Of a DNA stretch of 64,000 bases, positions 9,734 through 20,760 are shown in pieces; positions within the stretch are counted from its first letter, which is position 1; each line of letters opens with the position of its first letter. This DNA comes from Euglena gracilis (lineage: Eukaryota > Euglenida > Euglenophyceae > Euglenales). The translations under genes and the position numbers were made by a program. Where the stretch lies: assembly GCA_039621445.1 (NCBI GenBank), contig CP154957.1:37976654-38040653 (forward strand), written 5' to 3'. The notes below the pieces were generated by a model, which saw nothing but the letters and a program-made list of their open reading frames with translations, was not told the DNA's origin and ran no database searches.

Positions 9734-10601
9734 CTTTCCCTTTTTTGTCTTTTTTGTCTTTTTTTCGTTTTTTTTTGGTGTGGTGGCTGGACCCCCCTCC
9801 CAGGTCCCTTGTTTGGGGGGGGGGAGTGCTCTGCCCCGACCTCAGGCTGCCCGTGGGGGGGAACCCAGGTCCTGCGGGGGGGTACCCTGATTCGCTGGGG
9901 GGGGGCACCCTAGGTTCAGTGTGGGGGGAGGACCCCAGGTTCGGCGTGGGGGGGGGCGCTCCAGGTTCAGTCTGGGACAGCTTCCATTCCCACTGCGGTT
10001 GAAGGAACGGTCTGAGGGCTCTGAACAGGTAAAGGGGGCTGCGGGGGGGGGGGGGCAGCCCGAACCAATATTGGTGGGGGGGAAGGGAGCCTCCAGGGGG
10101 AACCAGGGGGTGGGGCGTCGCGGGGGCGAGTCGTTGTCGGAGGAGTAGAGGGAGGCCGGCGACGCCTGTGGGTCCGGGGTCCCGAGGTAGAGGGGGGGGG
10201 CTGAGGGAGCGGGGGCTGCGGGGGCTGCTGCAGATGGAGCGCCCGCGCTCCCTCCGTGGGGTGGTGTCGTTGTTGGGGTGGGCTGGGGTGGTATTGGGGT
10301 GAGCATGTGTATGGCTGGGAGTGGGGGGCGGCTTGTAGGCAGGGAAGGGGTGGGTGTGGGCGTCCTCCAGCAGCTGGCGGGTGGGAGCTCGGCCTCGAGG
10401 GCCTTGCGTAGGGGTGGTGGTAGAATGGTGGGGATGATGAAGGCGGGGGTTGGAGGTGCCTGGTATGGGGGAGCGGGTTGGCGTCGAAGGGGTTGAGGTC
10501 GAAAGTAGGGGTGGTGATGTTGGGGTTGTTGAGGTTGGTGTTGGCGTTGTTGACGTCGATGTCGGGCTATCTGTGACGGAATCTGGGGATGAAGAAGACA
10601 A
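9729..10601 (-). CDS. Proline/serine/threonine-rich tail ORF of the chromovirus-like element
   Basis: A 290-residue frame beginning 9 nt after the integrase-chromodomain stop. S/T/P-rich N-terminal half, P/G-rich middle, and a lysine-rich end (KKKRKKDKKDKKG). No catalytic motif. Its stop codon lies at the junction with the inserted LTR, so the original frame continued leftward beyond 3286 and the insertion truncated it. A structural or nucleic-acid-binding tail is possible; function is not known. Confidence 0.4.
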   Translation of the reverse strand: MSSSSPDSVTDSPTSTSTTPTPTSTTPTSPPLLSTSTPSTPTRSPIPGTSNPRLHHPHHSTTTPTQGPRGRAPTRQLLEDAHTHPFPAYKPPPTPSHTHAHPNTTPAHPNNDTTPRRERGRSICSSPRSPRSLSPPPLPRDPGPTGVAGLPLLLRQRLAPATPHPLVPPGGSLPPHQYWFGLPPPPRSPLYLFRALRPFLQPQWEWKLSQTEPGAPPPTPNLGSSPHTEPRVPPPSESGYPPAGPGFPPTGSLRSGQSTPPPQTRDLGGGSSHHTKKKRKKDKKDKKGKV

Positions 10602-10610
10602 GGAACCTTG

Positions 10611-11870
10611 TCACTTTATCAGTTCCAACAATTCCTTTGCGTTCAAATCCACCCCGTTCTCCACACAATAGGCAACCACGTCCTTATTCATTCTAAAGAA
10701 AAAATTCCCCCGACGTTCACATTGGTCGTCTTCTGGCCCAAATCCTTTCCACTGCACCAAAAATTCCGTCTTTCCGTTTTTGTGTCGGTGGTTGAGCACC
10801 CTTTCCACCTCCCATTCATCAGGTCCAACCTCCAGTTCTTGAGCCTTTCCACACCAAAAATACAAGGGCACGGGGGTGGTTGAGTAAAGGTCTTCCAAGT
10901 GTGTTTTCAGTTGGGAACGGTGGGCCGGTTTTCGCTTCCCTGGCTGAAGCTCCACCACATAGGAGTGGTCTCCCACTCTTTCCAAAACCACCGCTGGCCA
11001 TTTCCACCTGGGTTCCAACTTGTCGGTTCCAGGCTGTCGTTCAGGTTGGTACCAAACCTTGGAACCAATTTTCAGGGCTGGGGGTTCACGTCCTTTCTGG
11101 TTCACAGCCTCTTTCCGAGCCTCCAGTTTTTCATTGAGCGTTTGGGCCACCCACCTGTCTTGTTCCTTCATTCGTTTGAGGAATTCTGTCACACATTCGG
11201 CCTCCCGCTGCGGTTTGTGCGGGATCCCACACAACGTTCGGTGTCCCCCAAAAACAATCTCGTAGGGGGAAAGTCCAGCCTCCCCAGGCACGTCGTGAAT
11301 GGCCCTCGTAGCCCGTGGGAGGAGTTCCACCCACGGGACACCATTTTCTGCAGCCAGCTTTGCAATTTTCCGCATCACCTGCTGCCCGGCTACCTCTCCC
11401 CTTCCGTTCGGCTGATGGTAGTAAGCCTGTCCATAGGCAACCCTTACACCGTGTGCCGCGCACAGAGTTTTACACCAGGCTGCTGTGAACTGTGGACCCC
11501 TGTCGGAACTCACCACCGAGGGGATTCCAAACAGATCCCACTGTCGAAACATTTCCTTGGCGACCTTTTCTGCTGTGAGACGATTGTTAAGATGGGGAGT
11601 AGCAACCATCCACCCACTTAATCGGTCCACACAAAGTGCCAAAGTGTCGTACCGTTTCCCTTCAAAAGTGGTTTCCGGTAGTGCAAAGAGGTCGACCGCC
11701 ACGCTGTCCATCAGGTGGGGCGGGACCGGTGTTGGTTGTATCGGACACTTGATGGGTTGATGGTTCGGCTCAGTGACCCGACACGTTTCACACATCCCCA
11801 TCATTTTGCAGGTCAGTTTTTTGCGTGTTGGTGGTGAGCGAAAAGAAAACACCGACCCATCTGATCCCAC
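10611..11870 (-). CDS. Ty3/gypsy integrase catalytic core with GPY/F-like region and C-terminal chromodomain
   Basis: A 419-residue frame. The first residues hold the CETC half of the HHCC zinc finger. The core shows the DD35E triad: D60 in SVAVDLF, D123 in SSDRGPQF and E159 in NGRGEVAG, the last two exactly 35 residues apart. Residues about 268-310 (GSKVWY, PAVVLERVGDHSYVVEL) fit the GPY/F module. Residues 352-385 (DEWEVERVLNHR, FLVQWKGFG) are a chromodomain that would target integration to histone marks. This is the 3' part of a chromovirus-like pol on the minus strand. The H-x3-H half of the finger is in a different frame just upstream (11813-12037), so pol is broken near 11.82 kb. Reverse transcriptase for this element is not in the window. 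Confidence 0.9.
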   Translation of the reverse strand: MGSDGSVFSFRSPPTRKKLTCKMMGMCETCRVTEPNHQPIKCPIQPTPVPPHLMDSVAVDLFALPETTFEGKRYDTLALCVDRLSGWMVATPHLNNRLTAEKVAKEMFRQWDLFGIPSVVSSDRGPQFTAAWCKTLCAAHGVRVAYGQAYYHQPNGRGEVAGQQVMRKIAKLAAENGVPWVELLPRATRAIHDVPGEAGLSPYEIVFGGHRTLCGIPHKPQREAECVTEFLKRMKEQDRWVAQTLNEKLEARKEAVNQKGREPPALKIGSKVWYQPERQPGTDKLEPRWKWPAVVLERVGDHSYVVELQPGKRKPAHRSQLKTHLEDLYSTTPVPLYFWCGKAQELEVGPDEWEVERVLNHRHKNGKTEFLVQWKGFGPEDDQCERRGNFFFRMNKDVVAYCVENGVDLNAKELLELIK

Positions 11871-12448
11871 AGTCGTTCAGCCCCTGTGTGTCCCGCCGCT
11901 TCGTGGTGTTCCCTGATGACCCTCCCCGTGACATCCCTTGGTACACAAAAGAGTCCGTGTTTGAAGAGTCTTTCGTTTTCAAATCGGAAGCCCTCAGGCC
12001 ATTCTTTGAACCCCGAATCCTCCAACCCCTGGAGCACAGGGCCCCACTTGGGTCACCCGCTGTACCCGCTCCTCCAGTCCTCGTCCATCACCGACTGCGA
12101 CCATGTCGGTTGAAGCTCCGGGGCGTGCACTCCCCTTGATGGAGATCCCACAGGCGGGCTCGTCGAAGACGAGGGACGCTGCGCGTCCTCGAGTCCGTCC
12201 TCCCCTGGACTTGATGTTTTTGGAAGGTCCACAGGGTCCTCTTCCAAGGTTCTTCGCCTAGGGGGGTCTTCCTCTGTGGCTGTCTTCTTGGCCATTTCTT
12301 TTCTGGGGTTCCCTTTTCTTGTGTGCCTTCGGTGTCCCTGTCCTTGGGTTTTGAATTTTTTGAAGTTTTTTATGGGGGGGGTCTCCTTCCCTGGTGTGAC
12401 TTTATTCGTTGTGGCCGAATCCTCACCAGCCAAGGCGAAGCCAGCCAA
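11813..12448 (-). pseudogene. N-terminal integrase linker and zinc-finger half, frameshifted
   Basis: Minus-strand reading from 12448 gives a charged linker (DPPRRRTLEED), an in-frame stop near 12053, then GFKEWPEGFR and REHHEAAGHTGAERLW, the typical H-x-x-x-H part of a retroviral integrase finger preceded by the LFCVP motif. It continues into the integrase core only after a frame change near 11.82 kb. The element is therefore disabled unless read with recoding. Confidence 0.7.
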
Positions 12449-13266
12449 ACATAGGGCCCGGTGTCCGGCGGCGGAAAAGGAGTGGATTGCTAAAAAGAGC
12501 CCCCACCCCGGTGCCGCCCCTGTTTCACAATCAACTCAACTGTGACGACCAGACAGATGACACAGTGGAGCATGCTGGATTGGTAAGTGCACCACTGGTG
12601 CATCCTGGCGCTGGACATGGTCAACGTGTTCAAGATGTGCACTTGTGACAGGCCACAGATGCACATGGGGTGCCTGCTGCCGATGTGTCAGATACACATG
12701 GGGTGCCTGCTGCAGATGTGTCAGATGCACATGGGGTTCCTGCTGCAGAGGTGTCAGACGTACATTAGGAGCATGCTGCAGAAGTTTCATATGCACATGG
12801 GGTGCATCCTGTGGCTGGCCTGGCAGGAGATGCAAATGAAAGAGGTGTGCATGCAGTTGCGGCCAGGTCAGGGCAGGTGGTGGATGCCCTGGCCAGACAT
12901 GCTGAAGTTGGACATGATGGAGGCACGACCCGGCACTGTACAACCACTCAGGGTTTGGCCACTCAGAAAGACGACTGGGCTTCGGCCGCCAAGAGATAGT
13001 CTCCCAGCAGACCTTCGGCCGCTGTGGGGACGTGCAGCTTCGCGCACGAAGACGTTGGGGATGACGACATCGTGCATGCAGCTGCAGACCCCAGCACTGC
13101 TTCGGCCGTTGGGGGTCCAGGACCAATGGATATCCAAACCAAAATTCGTGCTGCGGCCGATTGTGAATCAGGGGCGGTGCCGGGGTGGGGGCTCTCTTCG
13201 CAATACACACCTTTTCTGCGCCCCACCCCGATCTCCCTGTTCGGCTGCCTTCGGCTCCGCCTTGGG
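12430..13266. mobile_element. Inverted-repeat element inside the chromovirus-like pol region
   Basis: About 105-115 bp at 12430-12535 is repeated in inverted orientation at 13150-13266. Shared words include AGAGCCCCCACCCCGG, CCGCCCCTG and TCACAATC, with AAGGCGAAGCCAGCC at the outer side. The arms enclose about 620 bp with no transposase. Overlapping frames here look like shadows. It may be a non-autonomous DNA element inserted upstream of the integrase, or a local inversion-duplication. Confidence 0.5.
12655..12815 (+). repeat. 33-bp tandem repeat, about five units
   Basis: The unit CAGATGCACATGGGGTGCCT plus 13 further bases recurs with increasing divergence to the right. The period is a multiple of three, so an 11-residue repeat is seen in several frames. 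Confidence 0.75.
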
Positions 13267-13479
13267 TTTTGCCTTTGCAGCGATCGTGGTCCAATGTAAA
13301 AGAGGGAAATATCCAATGTCGAAACGTGAACAGTCAAAACAAACCCACCTCTCCCAGGGGACGCCTCAAACATTCCCACCAGGGCGTCACAGAGAAGGGG
13401 GAGGACTGGACGCCTTCGACCATCAAACCAACAATGTCGGCGAGCCAGGCGTACCCTAGGTTCGTAACTCACCAGGGGT

Positions 13480-13730
13480 CAGAAAAAAAGTAATGTACCC
13501 CCAGACCTGGGGTCGAAACACACCAGATGGGTCATCTCATTCTGAAAACGGTAATGTACCCCCCAGACCTGGGTCGAAACACACCGGATGGGTCATGTGT
13601 CACCTTTATAACACGAAACATATTCCCCCCCACCTGGGGTCGAAACTCAAAAGATCGGTCATTTGTCACTCCAAAATCTCCAAAACCTGCACCACCCCCA
13701 ATCTGGGGTTGTAACTCACCAGGAGGGGAA
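13480..13730 (+). repeat. Degenerate tandem repeat, roughly 65-70-bp unit
   Basis: Four units share ACCTGGGGTCGAAACACACC-like cores followed by GATGGGTCAT, with decreasing similarity to the right. A further related piece (ATGTACCCCTCAGGTGGGT) occurs at 14260-14290. Confidence 0.6.
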
Positions 13731-14310
13731 CACCAAAAGGCTGGCCAAACTGCAAACAGGAAGGCTGGCTGGGCGGACTCTTCGCCCGTTACCCGGGCGG
13801 CCTCTTCGGTTCGGCCCCTCCCCCCTCTCAGTCCCACAATCCCTGGTGGTCGAGCAGGCGGTCCTTCCGCCTCTTCTGCTTATCCGACTCCGTCAGCGGA
13901 CTCGTCTCCGACAGCGCATCCCAATGTCGAACTCGTGCTTCCCGCTCCTACTGCACGGCCGGTCGTCGAGACTCCGCTATGGCCGTGTACACTGCTGCCG
14001 GCGGAGCCTCCGCCCTCGATGATGATGCACTGCTTCCAGCTGGTTCTTCGGAGATGTCCTGGCCGCCCAGATTGGACTGGCCGCCACTCATCCCACAGTG
14101 GCATCCAAGATCAGCCCAGCAAAATACATCACACTTCCATCCTTCCCTTGGCGGGATTCCAATCGTCGTCAGGACTGATAACTCAGGGACTCCAGCGGCC
14201 GAAGCACGGCTGGAGGTTTGGGTCTCCATCGGTACATCGCCCACGTTGGAGAACTCTAATGTACCCCTCAGGTGGGTGGGTACATTACCTTTTTATTGAC
14301 ACCTGGTGAA
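13731..14310. other. GC-rich stretch of unclear coding status
   Basis: Several frames on both strands are open for 90-260 codons, which fits the base composition rather than coding. I could not assign any domain. It may be a decayed gag or linker of the neighbouring chromovirus-like element. Confidence 0.25.
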
Positions 14311-14599
14311 TTACGACACCAGGGGACCCCTGGCTCGGTGACATTATTGGTTTGATGGGCGGTGGTGTGCCGCCCTGCGTGTTGCCCTTGTGGGAATGTA
14401 TGAGGCCTACCCTGGGAGTGGTGGGTCTGTTTTGACATTCACGTTTCGACATTTGACTTTTCCCTCTTTCGATATTTGACCACGATCTTTGCCTTATCGC
14501 TTTTGTTTTTCCGCCTGGACCCAGTGAGTCTCGACCCTGGGGGTGGAAGGCTTTGAGTTTCGGAGAGAGTGCGAGAGTTTTGTTGGTTCACCATCCCAG

Positions 14600-14990
14600 G
14601 CCCCTCAACCGCTGGGTTTCGACCGGGGGGGGATTCACAGTTGGATTTTTTTTCAGAGAATTCCAACCCACCCCCCCTTACCCGCTGAGTTTTGACTGCG
14701 CGGGAAGGGGGGGGGGCAGCATTCTTTTTATGAAGTTCGCCTTGGAGCCCCCATCGGGGGAGTTTAAACCCAAGAGAGGAGAGAATTCCATTCGAATTGC
14801 ATTCATGGAGAGCTTTGGGCCCGAGCCCCCCACCCGCTGAGTTTCGACCGCGGAGGGGGGGGGCGTTTCAGTTTTAGGTAGTGTAAGGCCCTGGGGCCCC
14901 GCCCGCCGTTTTCGACCGCGGGGGTGGGGGCAGCTTTACGCTTTCGGTGCGCTTCGGCCCCGAAGGGGCCCCCGTTTTGTTTCGTCCACG
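14600..14990 (+). repeat. Degenerate repeats with CGCTGAGTTTCGACCGCGG core
   Basis: Five imperfect copies (CCGCTGGGTTTCGACCGG, CCGCTGAGTTTTGACTGCG, CCGCTGAGTTTCGACCGCGG and so on), spaced 65-145 bases and each followed by a G-run. Confidence 0.6.
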
Positions 14991-15017
14991 GGGAGGTGGG
15001 TGGAGGAGGACATGTCC

Positions 15018-15240
15018 ACTGGCTGTGTTTGCAAAAGTGAAGGCGAAGTTTGGAATATAAGTCCGTACTCCAAGGTGCGAGACCCTGCAGAAGTCAGGTT
15101 GGATCAGAAAGGGTGAGGCCCAGACTTCCCAAAAGACGAGGCGGGGGGATTCCAAGAAGGTAGCCCTACTCCGTCGTTCGAGTCCACGCAGGAATCAGGT
15201 TGGAGCAGAAAGTGTGAGGAGCCCCCCCAGCCTCAACAAG
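15018..15240 (+). repeat. Dispersed direct repeat, copy 1
   Basis: About 220 bp matching 15839-16070, with an almost unchanged 80-bp core starting TACTCCAAGGTGCGAGACCC. Internally it contains two related halves (CAGAAGTCAGGTTGGATCAG and CAGGAATCAGGTTGGAGCAG). Confidence 0.8.
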
Positions 15241-15838
15241 ATAGTATGGCACAATGGTTGCTGTGGTGCTGGTATGTGGGCTGTCCTTTCAAGCCAGTGC
15301 CGGCCGGAAAAGGATGACATTCAGATTGTGTCAATTGAGTGCCCTGTGGACAGGGGTTTTGCAAGATGTGATCAAGATGTGATCGAGATGTTCTGTCAAT
15401 TGGTAAATAGTGATCCAGATGTGATCGAGATCTGTTGCCAGCTGGGGAATCCTGAACATTGTCGGGCCGCTTCAAGGGGGTGAAGTGGTGACTCTGGGTC
15501 GGCAATTGCAAGGGTGAACGCTGAAGGTTTAAAGACACCATTTTTGCAGATCGACTGTCAATTGTGGTGTCATGTGTTTGCGGCTGCCCGAGTTCGTGAT
15601 GGAGCAGAAATTTGTGGAGGGGAGTATTGGGGGGGGGGGGCACCAGCTCCCACATTCCCCCAAAAGCTGAAGATTTGCTCGCAGATTGCTGTGCGCTAAA
15701 TTACAGCCAAATTTGGCATTGCCATCTTTGAACAATCCAATTCCACTGTGGATTTGTTTTTTGTGTCATCAGGAAACGGCAATCGTCATGATACTATCTC
15801 CATTGGTTTGTGTGATCCTGATTTGATTTGGTGCTGTG
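15241..15838. other. Spacer between the two direct repeats
   Basis: No gene recognised. A GATGTGATCGAGAT word is tandemly repeated at about 15375-15435. Confidence 0.3.
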
Positions 15839-16070
15839 GCTGGCTGGGTTTGCAAAACTGAAGTGAAAGGTTGGACGTTCCAATAAGAAGCCCCTACTCC
15901 AAGGTGCGAGACCCTGCAGAAGTCAGGTTGGATCAGAAAGGGTGAGGCCCAGACTTCCCAAAAGACGAGGAGGGGGGGATTCCAACAATGCGGCCCTACT
16001 CCGTGGTGGGAGGCCCTGCGGGAGTCAGGTTAGAGAAGAAAGTGTGAGGAGCCCCCCCAGACTCAACAGC
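15839..16070 (+). repeat. Dispersed direct repeat, copy 2
   Basis: Second copy of the 15018-15240 repeat, ending in the same GAGGAGCCCCCCCAG motif. The pair may be solo LTRs or ends of one element with the 600-bp interior between them. Confidence 0.8.
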
Positions 16071-16129
16071 CTCACCAGCGCAAAGTGCGGAGCCGGAGGT
16101 GCCCCAAAGATACATGGATCACCATCAAG

Positions 16130-17796
16130 ATATGGCATGAGAGATGGACCCCCCAGACCCCTCTGTGGGTCCCTGGGGGGTTTTCTCCAGCAGCCGTGGG
16201 ATGATGTTCCTCAGCTTCTTGGTGGCTACTGTGGGTCCACCCTGCTGGCCTCCAAGGCCTGCAGGTATAAATTTTTTTCCATAATCCAACTGTTGGTCTT
16301 CCAGGCCTTGGGTTCTTCTTGGCCTACAAACCCACTGGAAATCTGATGGGGCTGTTGTGGCCCCCCCTATTCCCCGTGAGAGGGGTTGTTTTGTTAGACG
16401 ATTTGGGGGGTTTTCACAGACTTTTTATGCCCGTTGAAAAACTGTCCTCCGTGGACCCTGCAGTGGTGATGATTCCATCTCCCCATCCCTTAGCCATTTT
16501 GTGTACCGGCGACTGGGCGCCTTTGGGTGAGATGCCCCTGATGCATGGGCCTTGGATGTCCAATTGTGAAGCATCTTGGGCCCCCATAGCCCATCCTTTG
16601 CCCACCAAGGGCTGTGGTTGACTTCTGTCTTCTAGGCCTTCTGGCCGCAGTGGTCCAACGACCGTGGCCTTCACTGGGATGGAATGTGCAGTCTGGGATA
16701 CCCTCCAAATCCTCCTGTGGCTGGCACAGCGCCCCCCCTTGCCCACTAATACTTGTACATTGTGTACAAAACTCATTTGTTGCTGCAGAATCCTCTGTTA
16801 TATCGGTAGTCTGATTTGGCACAGGCCCAAAGAGCCACCAGTGTGTTGGGTGGACCTCCTCCCTACATCAAAATGAAACGTAAAGGACAAAAAAATTATG
16901 AAAGCGGGAGAGGGTGGTGTCTATTCCTCTCTGTCCCCAAATAAGTCCCTGTCATTTGATTGTGTCTTATGTGGCCACTGGAAATCTTGAGGTATTCTTG
17001 GGGCCCCACCCTTAACCTCTGAGGGGTGGTGTGAATGAGAATGGCTGGGGTGTGTGATTTTGACCTTTTCTGCCCCTTCCATGGGCTGTGAGGCGTTGGT
17101 ACAGATGGCCCGGTTGGCCTTTGTTACACCAATTACTGTGATATGGGTTCCTTCATGGCCGTTTGTGACGTCATGGCCTGTTGTGCTTTCATGGCCTGTG
17201 ACGTTTTGGCTTCCATAGACCCCGTTTAAATGGATTGTTTGATTGGGATTGTTGGCCCTCATGGCTTTGTCTCCAAAGATGGCATTGACCTGCTGGTTGT
17301 TGCTCCTGCCTCTTGCAGGGCCTTCTGACCACTGTCTGCCAGGGTCCGTGCCCATCACTTTGGGGGTTTGTTTGATTTTTAAATTTTGTTTGGGGAAGGG
17401 ACAGCCACGGTTCGCAATGTTCGGTCCACACCATCAGCTTGTCCAGCTGCTTCAGCTGCTCCTTCTTGAACGTCTCCAGCGCTGTGCTGCTTTGAAATTG
17501 CATCTTTCATTGAAATCCTTCCACAAACGTCAACAATGTTTAATGAAAAATGCTGCACGAGCGTCTTGTTCCGGATAATTTGAGTTTATTGATAGACCTT
17601 CTTCTTCTTCCAAATCTCAGGTATTTTGTAGTTCCTTTCTTCTGGGTGTCGAAGGGCAAACGAAGAATCAGCCAACTCTGACGAAAAAAAGGCACTAAGC
17701 GGGACCTCCTAACCCTGCACAAACACACCATCCAAACAACACCGCCGGCGAGCAAGGCATGGCCTCACAAGGGCAAAGTGCGGAGCCCGAGGTGCC
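16130..17796 (-). mobile_element. Rearranged DIRS-like fragments (copy D)
   Basis: The right end, 17761-17796, is the DIRS terminal motif GGCCTCACAAGGGCAAAGTG in minus orientation. About 17.57-16.92 kb (minus) is an ORF1 start with SDGHGPWQTVVRRP. About 16.69-16.91 kb is a tyrosine-recombinase fragment in plus orientation (LWLAQRPPLPTNTCTLCTK). About 16.62-16.13 kb is again ORF1 in minus orientation. The order and orientation cannot come from one intact element, so internal inversion or several insertions occurred. Confidence 0.65.
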
Positions 17797-18949
17797 TGAC
17801 CGAGGGCGTTTGAAGGCAAATATTCTGGCATGGGAAAGGGGGACTGGAGTGTACGTCTGATTCCCCTTTTCCCCAAAAGCCTCGCTTTCGCCTTGGTGCG
17901 GACCTACTTGGGTCAGGAAAATCAGAGTAACAAAAAAACCCTTTGCCGACTTCCCGAAGCAAAGCACAGGGAGCAGACAGGGAAAGGATAACGGACTATA
18001 ATCAGTCCGAGGAAGAAAGGCAAAAAAAATAATGTAAAAGAATACCACCTGTGGAGAGAGAAAGGAGGAGTGAGAAGATCCTAATAGGATCTGCTCGCAT
18101 GCCTACTTCCTTATCGGAAGGGCCGAGAGCATACGCCTGGTACACATCCCCCTCCCAGGGCCATGCCCGATTTCTCCTCTGGACCAGGCATTCTGGTCAG
18201 AGGGATGCCGGACACAGACCTGGTCTGTGGGAGGTGTAACCTGACGCATTCTCAGGGTCCCCTTTCCATCGCACAGGGGTCCACTCAAAAACGCGGAAGG
18301 GAGGGGAACCCAAAAAGCCAAAAACTCGCAAAACGGTTTCATCTATTTTGCTAGGCTTATGCGTATAGTATATTATAGCCCGCTGGGTAAAATGGGGCTG
18401 GCAGGTTTCTTTGCTCAGCAAACCCATCCACCCATTTTGTGTGTGCCCAAGGCACTTGGGGTTGGATCCACGGGCATTCTAGGAAAACCCATGGGGAGGG
18501 TGTGGAAGGAGGGGGGCACCTGACCAGTCAAACCTTGGCAGGGCACATGGCCAGTCAAACCTGACCACGCAAACGAAAAATCCTGCTCTACAAAACCAAC
18601 TGCCGGCGACAGCATTTTGCCCCGGGGGGAAAGTAGAGTGGAGTGGGGGGTTAGCTTAGGCCAGGAAAAGTTGTGCTGTCTGGCAGCCTTAAGGCCTCAA
18701 ACGGCATAAAACAAAGGGAAAGTAAAAGGTGGGCGTTCGGCCCTGTGCGCTGCGTGTCGCACGCTCGCGACAGGGGAGAGGGGAGAGGGGTGTGCGTGCA
18801 TGCGCACGGAATCCTGCACACGGCAGCATCCCGGTGGGTACTTACTAGCGGCGAATACCGCAAAGGGTCTTCGAAATAGCTGTTCGGGCGAATACCCGAA
18901 GCAGGGTAGAGGACAGACAATCTGCCTTTAGGAGTGGTATATACCACGG
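17797..18949. other. Unassigned stretch between DIRS copies
   Basis: About 1.15 kb without a convincing gene. Frames of 60-107 codons overlap on both strands and show no domain. It has no obvious internal repeats and differs in composition from the surrounding homopolymer-rich DNA. It might be untranslated leader of copy B or unrelated unique DNA. Confidence 0.3.
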
Positions 18950-19318
18950 AGCAGACCCCTGATGATGCTCCCAAAGGGGCAGTGGAGGAAAAGGGGGCAA
19001 CCCCTCCTCAAGGTTTTTTTTTTCAATGCCCATGGCAGGGGAAAGCCAAAGCAAGGGGGATACCCTCAAAGGGGCCCCTATGGTATGTCGAATGGGTGAC
19101 AACACCAAAGACAAAGTGGAGGGTCAGAGAGCCTGTGAGCAGAGCATGCACACCCCCCCAGAAACCCACACAGAATGTTCAATCCCTGGTGGCACTAGCC
19201 CATAAAATAGCCTGATTGGGAAAATAAATTCCATGGAAAAAAAATGGGGAGACACCACCCTGTACCAGACGCTTCAGAAAAGTATAACATGGTGGACAAA
19301 AAATGACCACCCAGCAAC

Positions 19319-19957
19319 ATGTCAACTCATCAAGGATGGCATTCAACCCCCCTGGGTGAATCCCCCAAAAATAGCCAATCTAGACCTAAAACAGGCAGAG
19401 TAAATTCTTCTGGACTAAGAAAAAATGGTTCAGTAAAGAGAGTGGGAAATTCAGATACTCAGCATTTAATCGCATGTTTTTTAATCTCAAAACCAGAAGG
19501 AGGAACAATAAAATGGAGAATGATCAGCGACTGCAGGAAAATAAATCAACATTTCCCAGGGAAAACGTTCAAGCTGGATCATATCCAGCACATTTTTCCT
19601 GTTTTGCAAAAAGGCCACGGGGCAGCCAAAATCGATCTCAGGGATGCGTATTTTCACATGCCTGTAAGCCCAGCCCTAAGGCCAATTTTGAGACATCAGC
19701 TGGGGGGGCAGACCTGGGAATTCCAGGCAGGCTGTTTTGGCCTAAACGTTACGCCCCAAATTTTTCATGGGGGTAATGAAAACTTTCGAAAAGCTTTGCA
19801 GGAAAAAAGGAATTCAGGTATTCATTTACCTGGACGATATTTTGCTGGTGGCCACCACCCAAAGCAATTTGCAAAGTCATCTGAACACAGTGGTCAAGGA
19901 TTTAAGGATTCAAAATCAATGTCAAAAAGTCAACCCTGCACCCCACACAGATCGTAA
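19319..19957 (+). pseudogene. DIRS reverse transcriptase (copy B)
   Basis: The frame reads LISKPEGGTIKWRMISDCR, then KIDLRDAYFHMPVS and FGLNVTPQIF, the fingers and palm of a retrotransposon RT. The catalytic YLDDILLVA lies in a shifted frame at 19827-19853 (open frame 19767-20240), so a frameshift separates palm motifs near 19.76 kb. RT would copy element RNA into DNA; this copy cannot make intact enzyme. Confidence 0.85.
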
Positions 19958-20001
19958 ATCATCTAGGATTTCAACTAAACTTTCAAGAGGGAAAATTACG
20001 G

Positions 20002-20760
20002 GTGTCCCCCCAAAAAGTGAAGACCATAAAGAAGGAACTGGGAAAAATCGTGAAAAAGCATTACATGTCAAAAAGGCAGCTAGCTGCCATTTCGCGTCAA
20101 ATAAGATGCAATTTAATGGCCCTGCACTTTTTGAGGGCTTTCACAGATTCGTGGCAAATTTTTTGTTACAAATTCTGCAGCCCCCTGGAACTCAAAACAT
20201 CACATTTCCCCAGAAATCAAGGGCCAATTTCGGGAGATAAAAATTCTGCTAGACACCTGGGTGGGCAGACCCTTCCCCCAAAATGCAACAAGGGAATTGC
20301 ACTCAGACAGCAGCACCCATGCGTGGGGGGGGGGGGCTACACATACACACTGGAAATACTGTCCAGGACTTTTGGAGAGAAAACCCCATTTTGCAATAAA
20401 TGTCAAAGAATTGCATGCAGCAGTCAACACAGTGAAAAGTTTAAGCAAGCCAGGAGAAACGGTGTCCCTTTCAGTGGACAATCAGTTAATTTACTATTAC
20501 CTGACAAAAATGGGGGGGCAGAAAAAAACCCCTTCAACAAAATTCTAAGACCCTTTTTCATATGGTGCATGGAGCACGACATAAACCTTCAGGTGAAATG
20601 GATGCCTTCAAACAACAGACCCCATCACAGACGGGAAATGGACAGGGGGGATTACTCACTAGACCCTCAACTTTTTCTCTGGCTTCAACAACACTTCAAA
20701 AAATTTCATTCAGATAAAAACAGAGTTATTTGCTTCTCCGGGCATCAAAAATCTGCCTAA
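20002..20760 (+). pseudogene. DIRS RNase H region (copy B)
   Basis: Starts with VKTIKKELGKIVKKHYMSKR, the RT-RNase H connection. Catalytic words are scattered in two frames: ELHSDSSTHAWGG and SVDNQLIYYYL in 20261-20548, and LQVKWMPSNNRPHHRREMDR in the main frame. The ADPISR motif of copy C is lost. C- and G-run length changes explain the breaks. Confidence 0.75.

Noticed and set aside
13731-14310. Protease or gag domain of the chromovirus-like element
   Set aside because: No D-(S/T)-G-A motif in any frame; open frames follow base composition.
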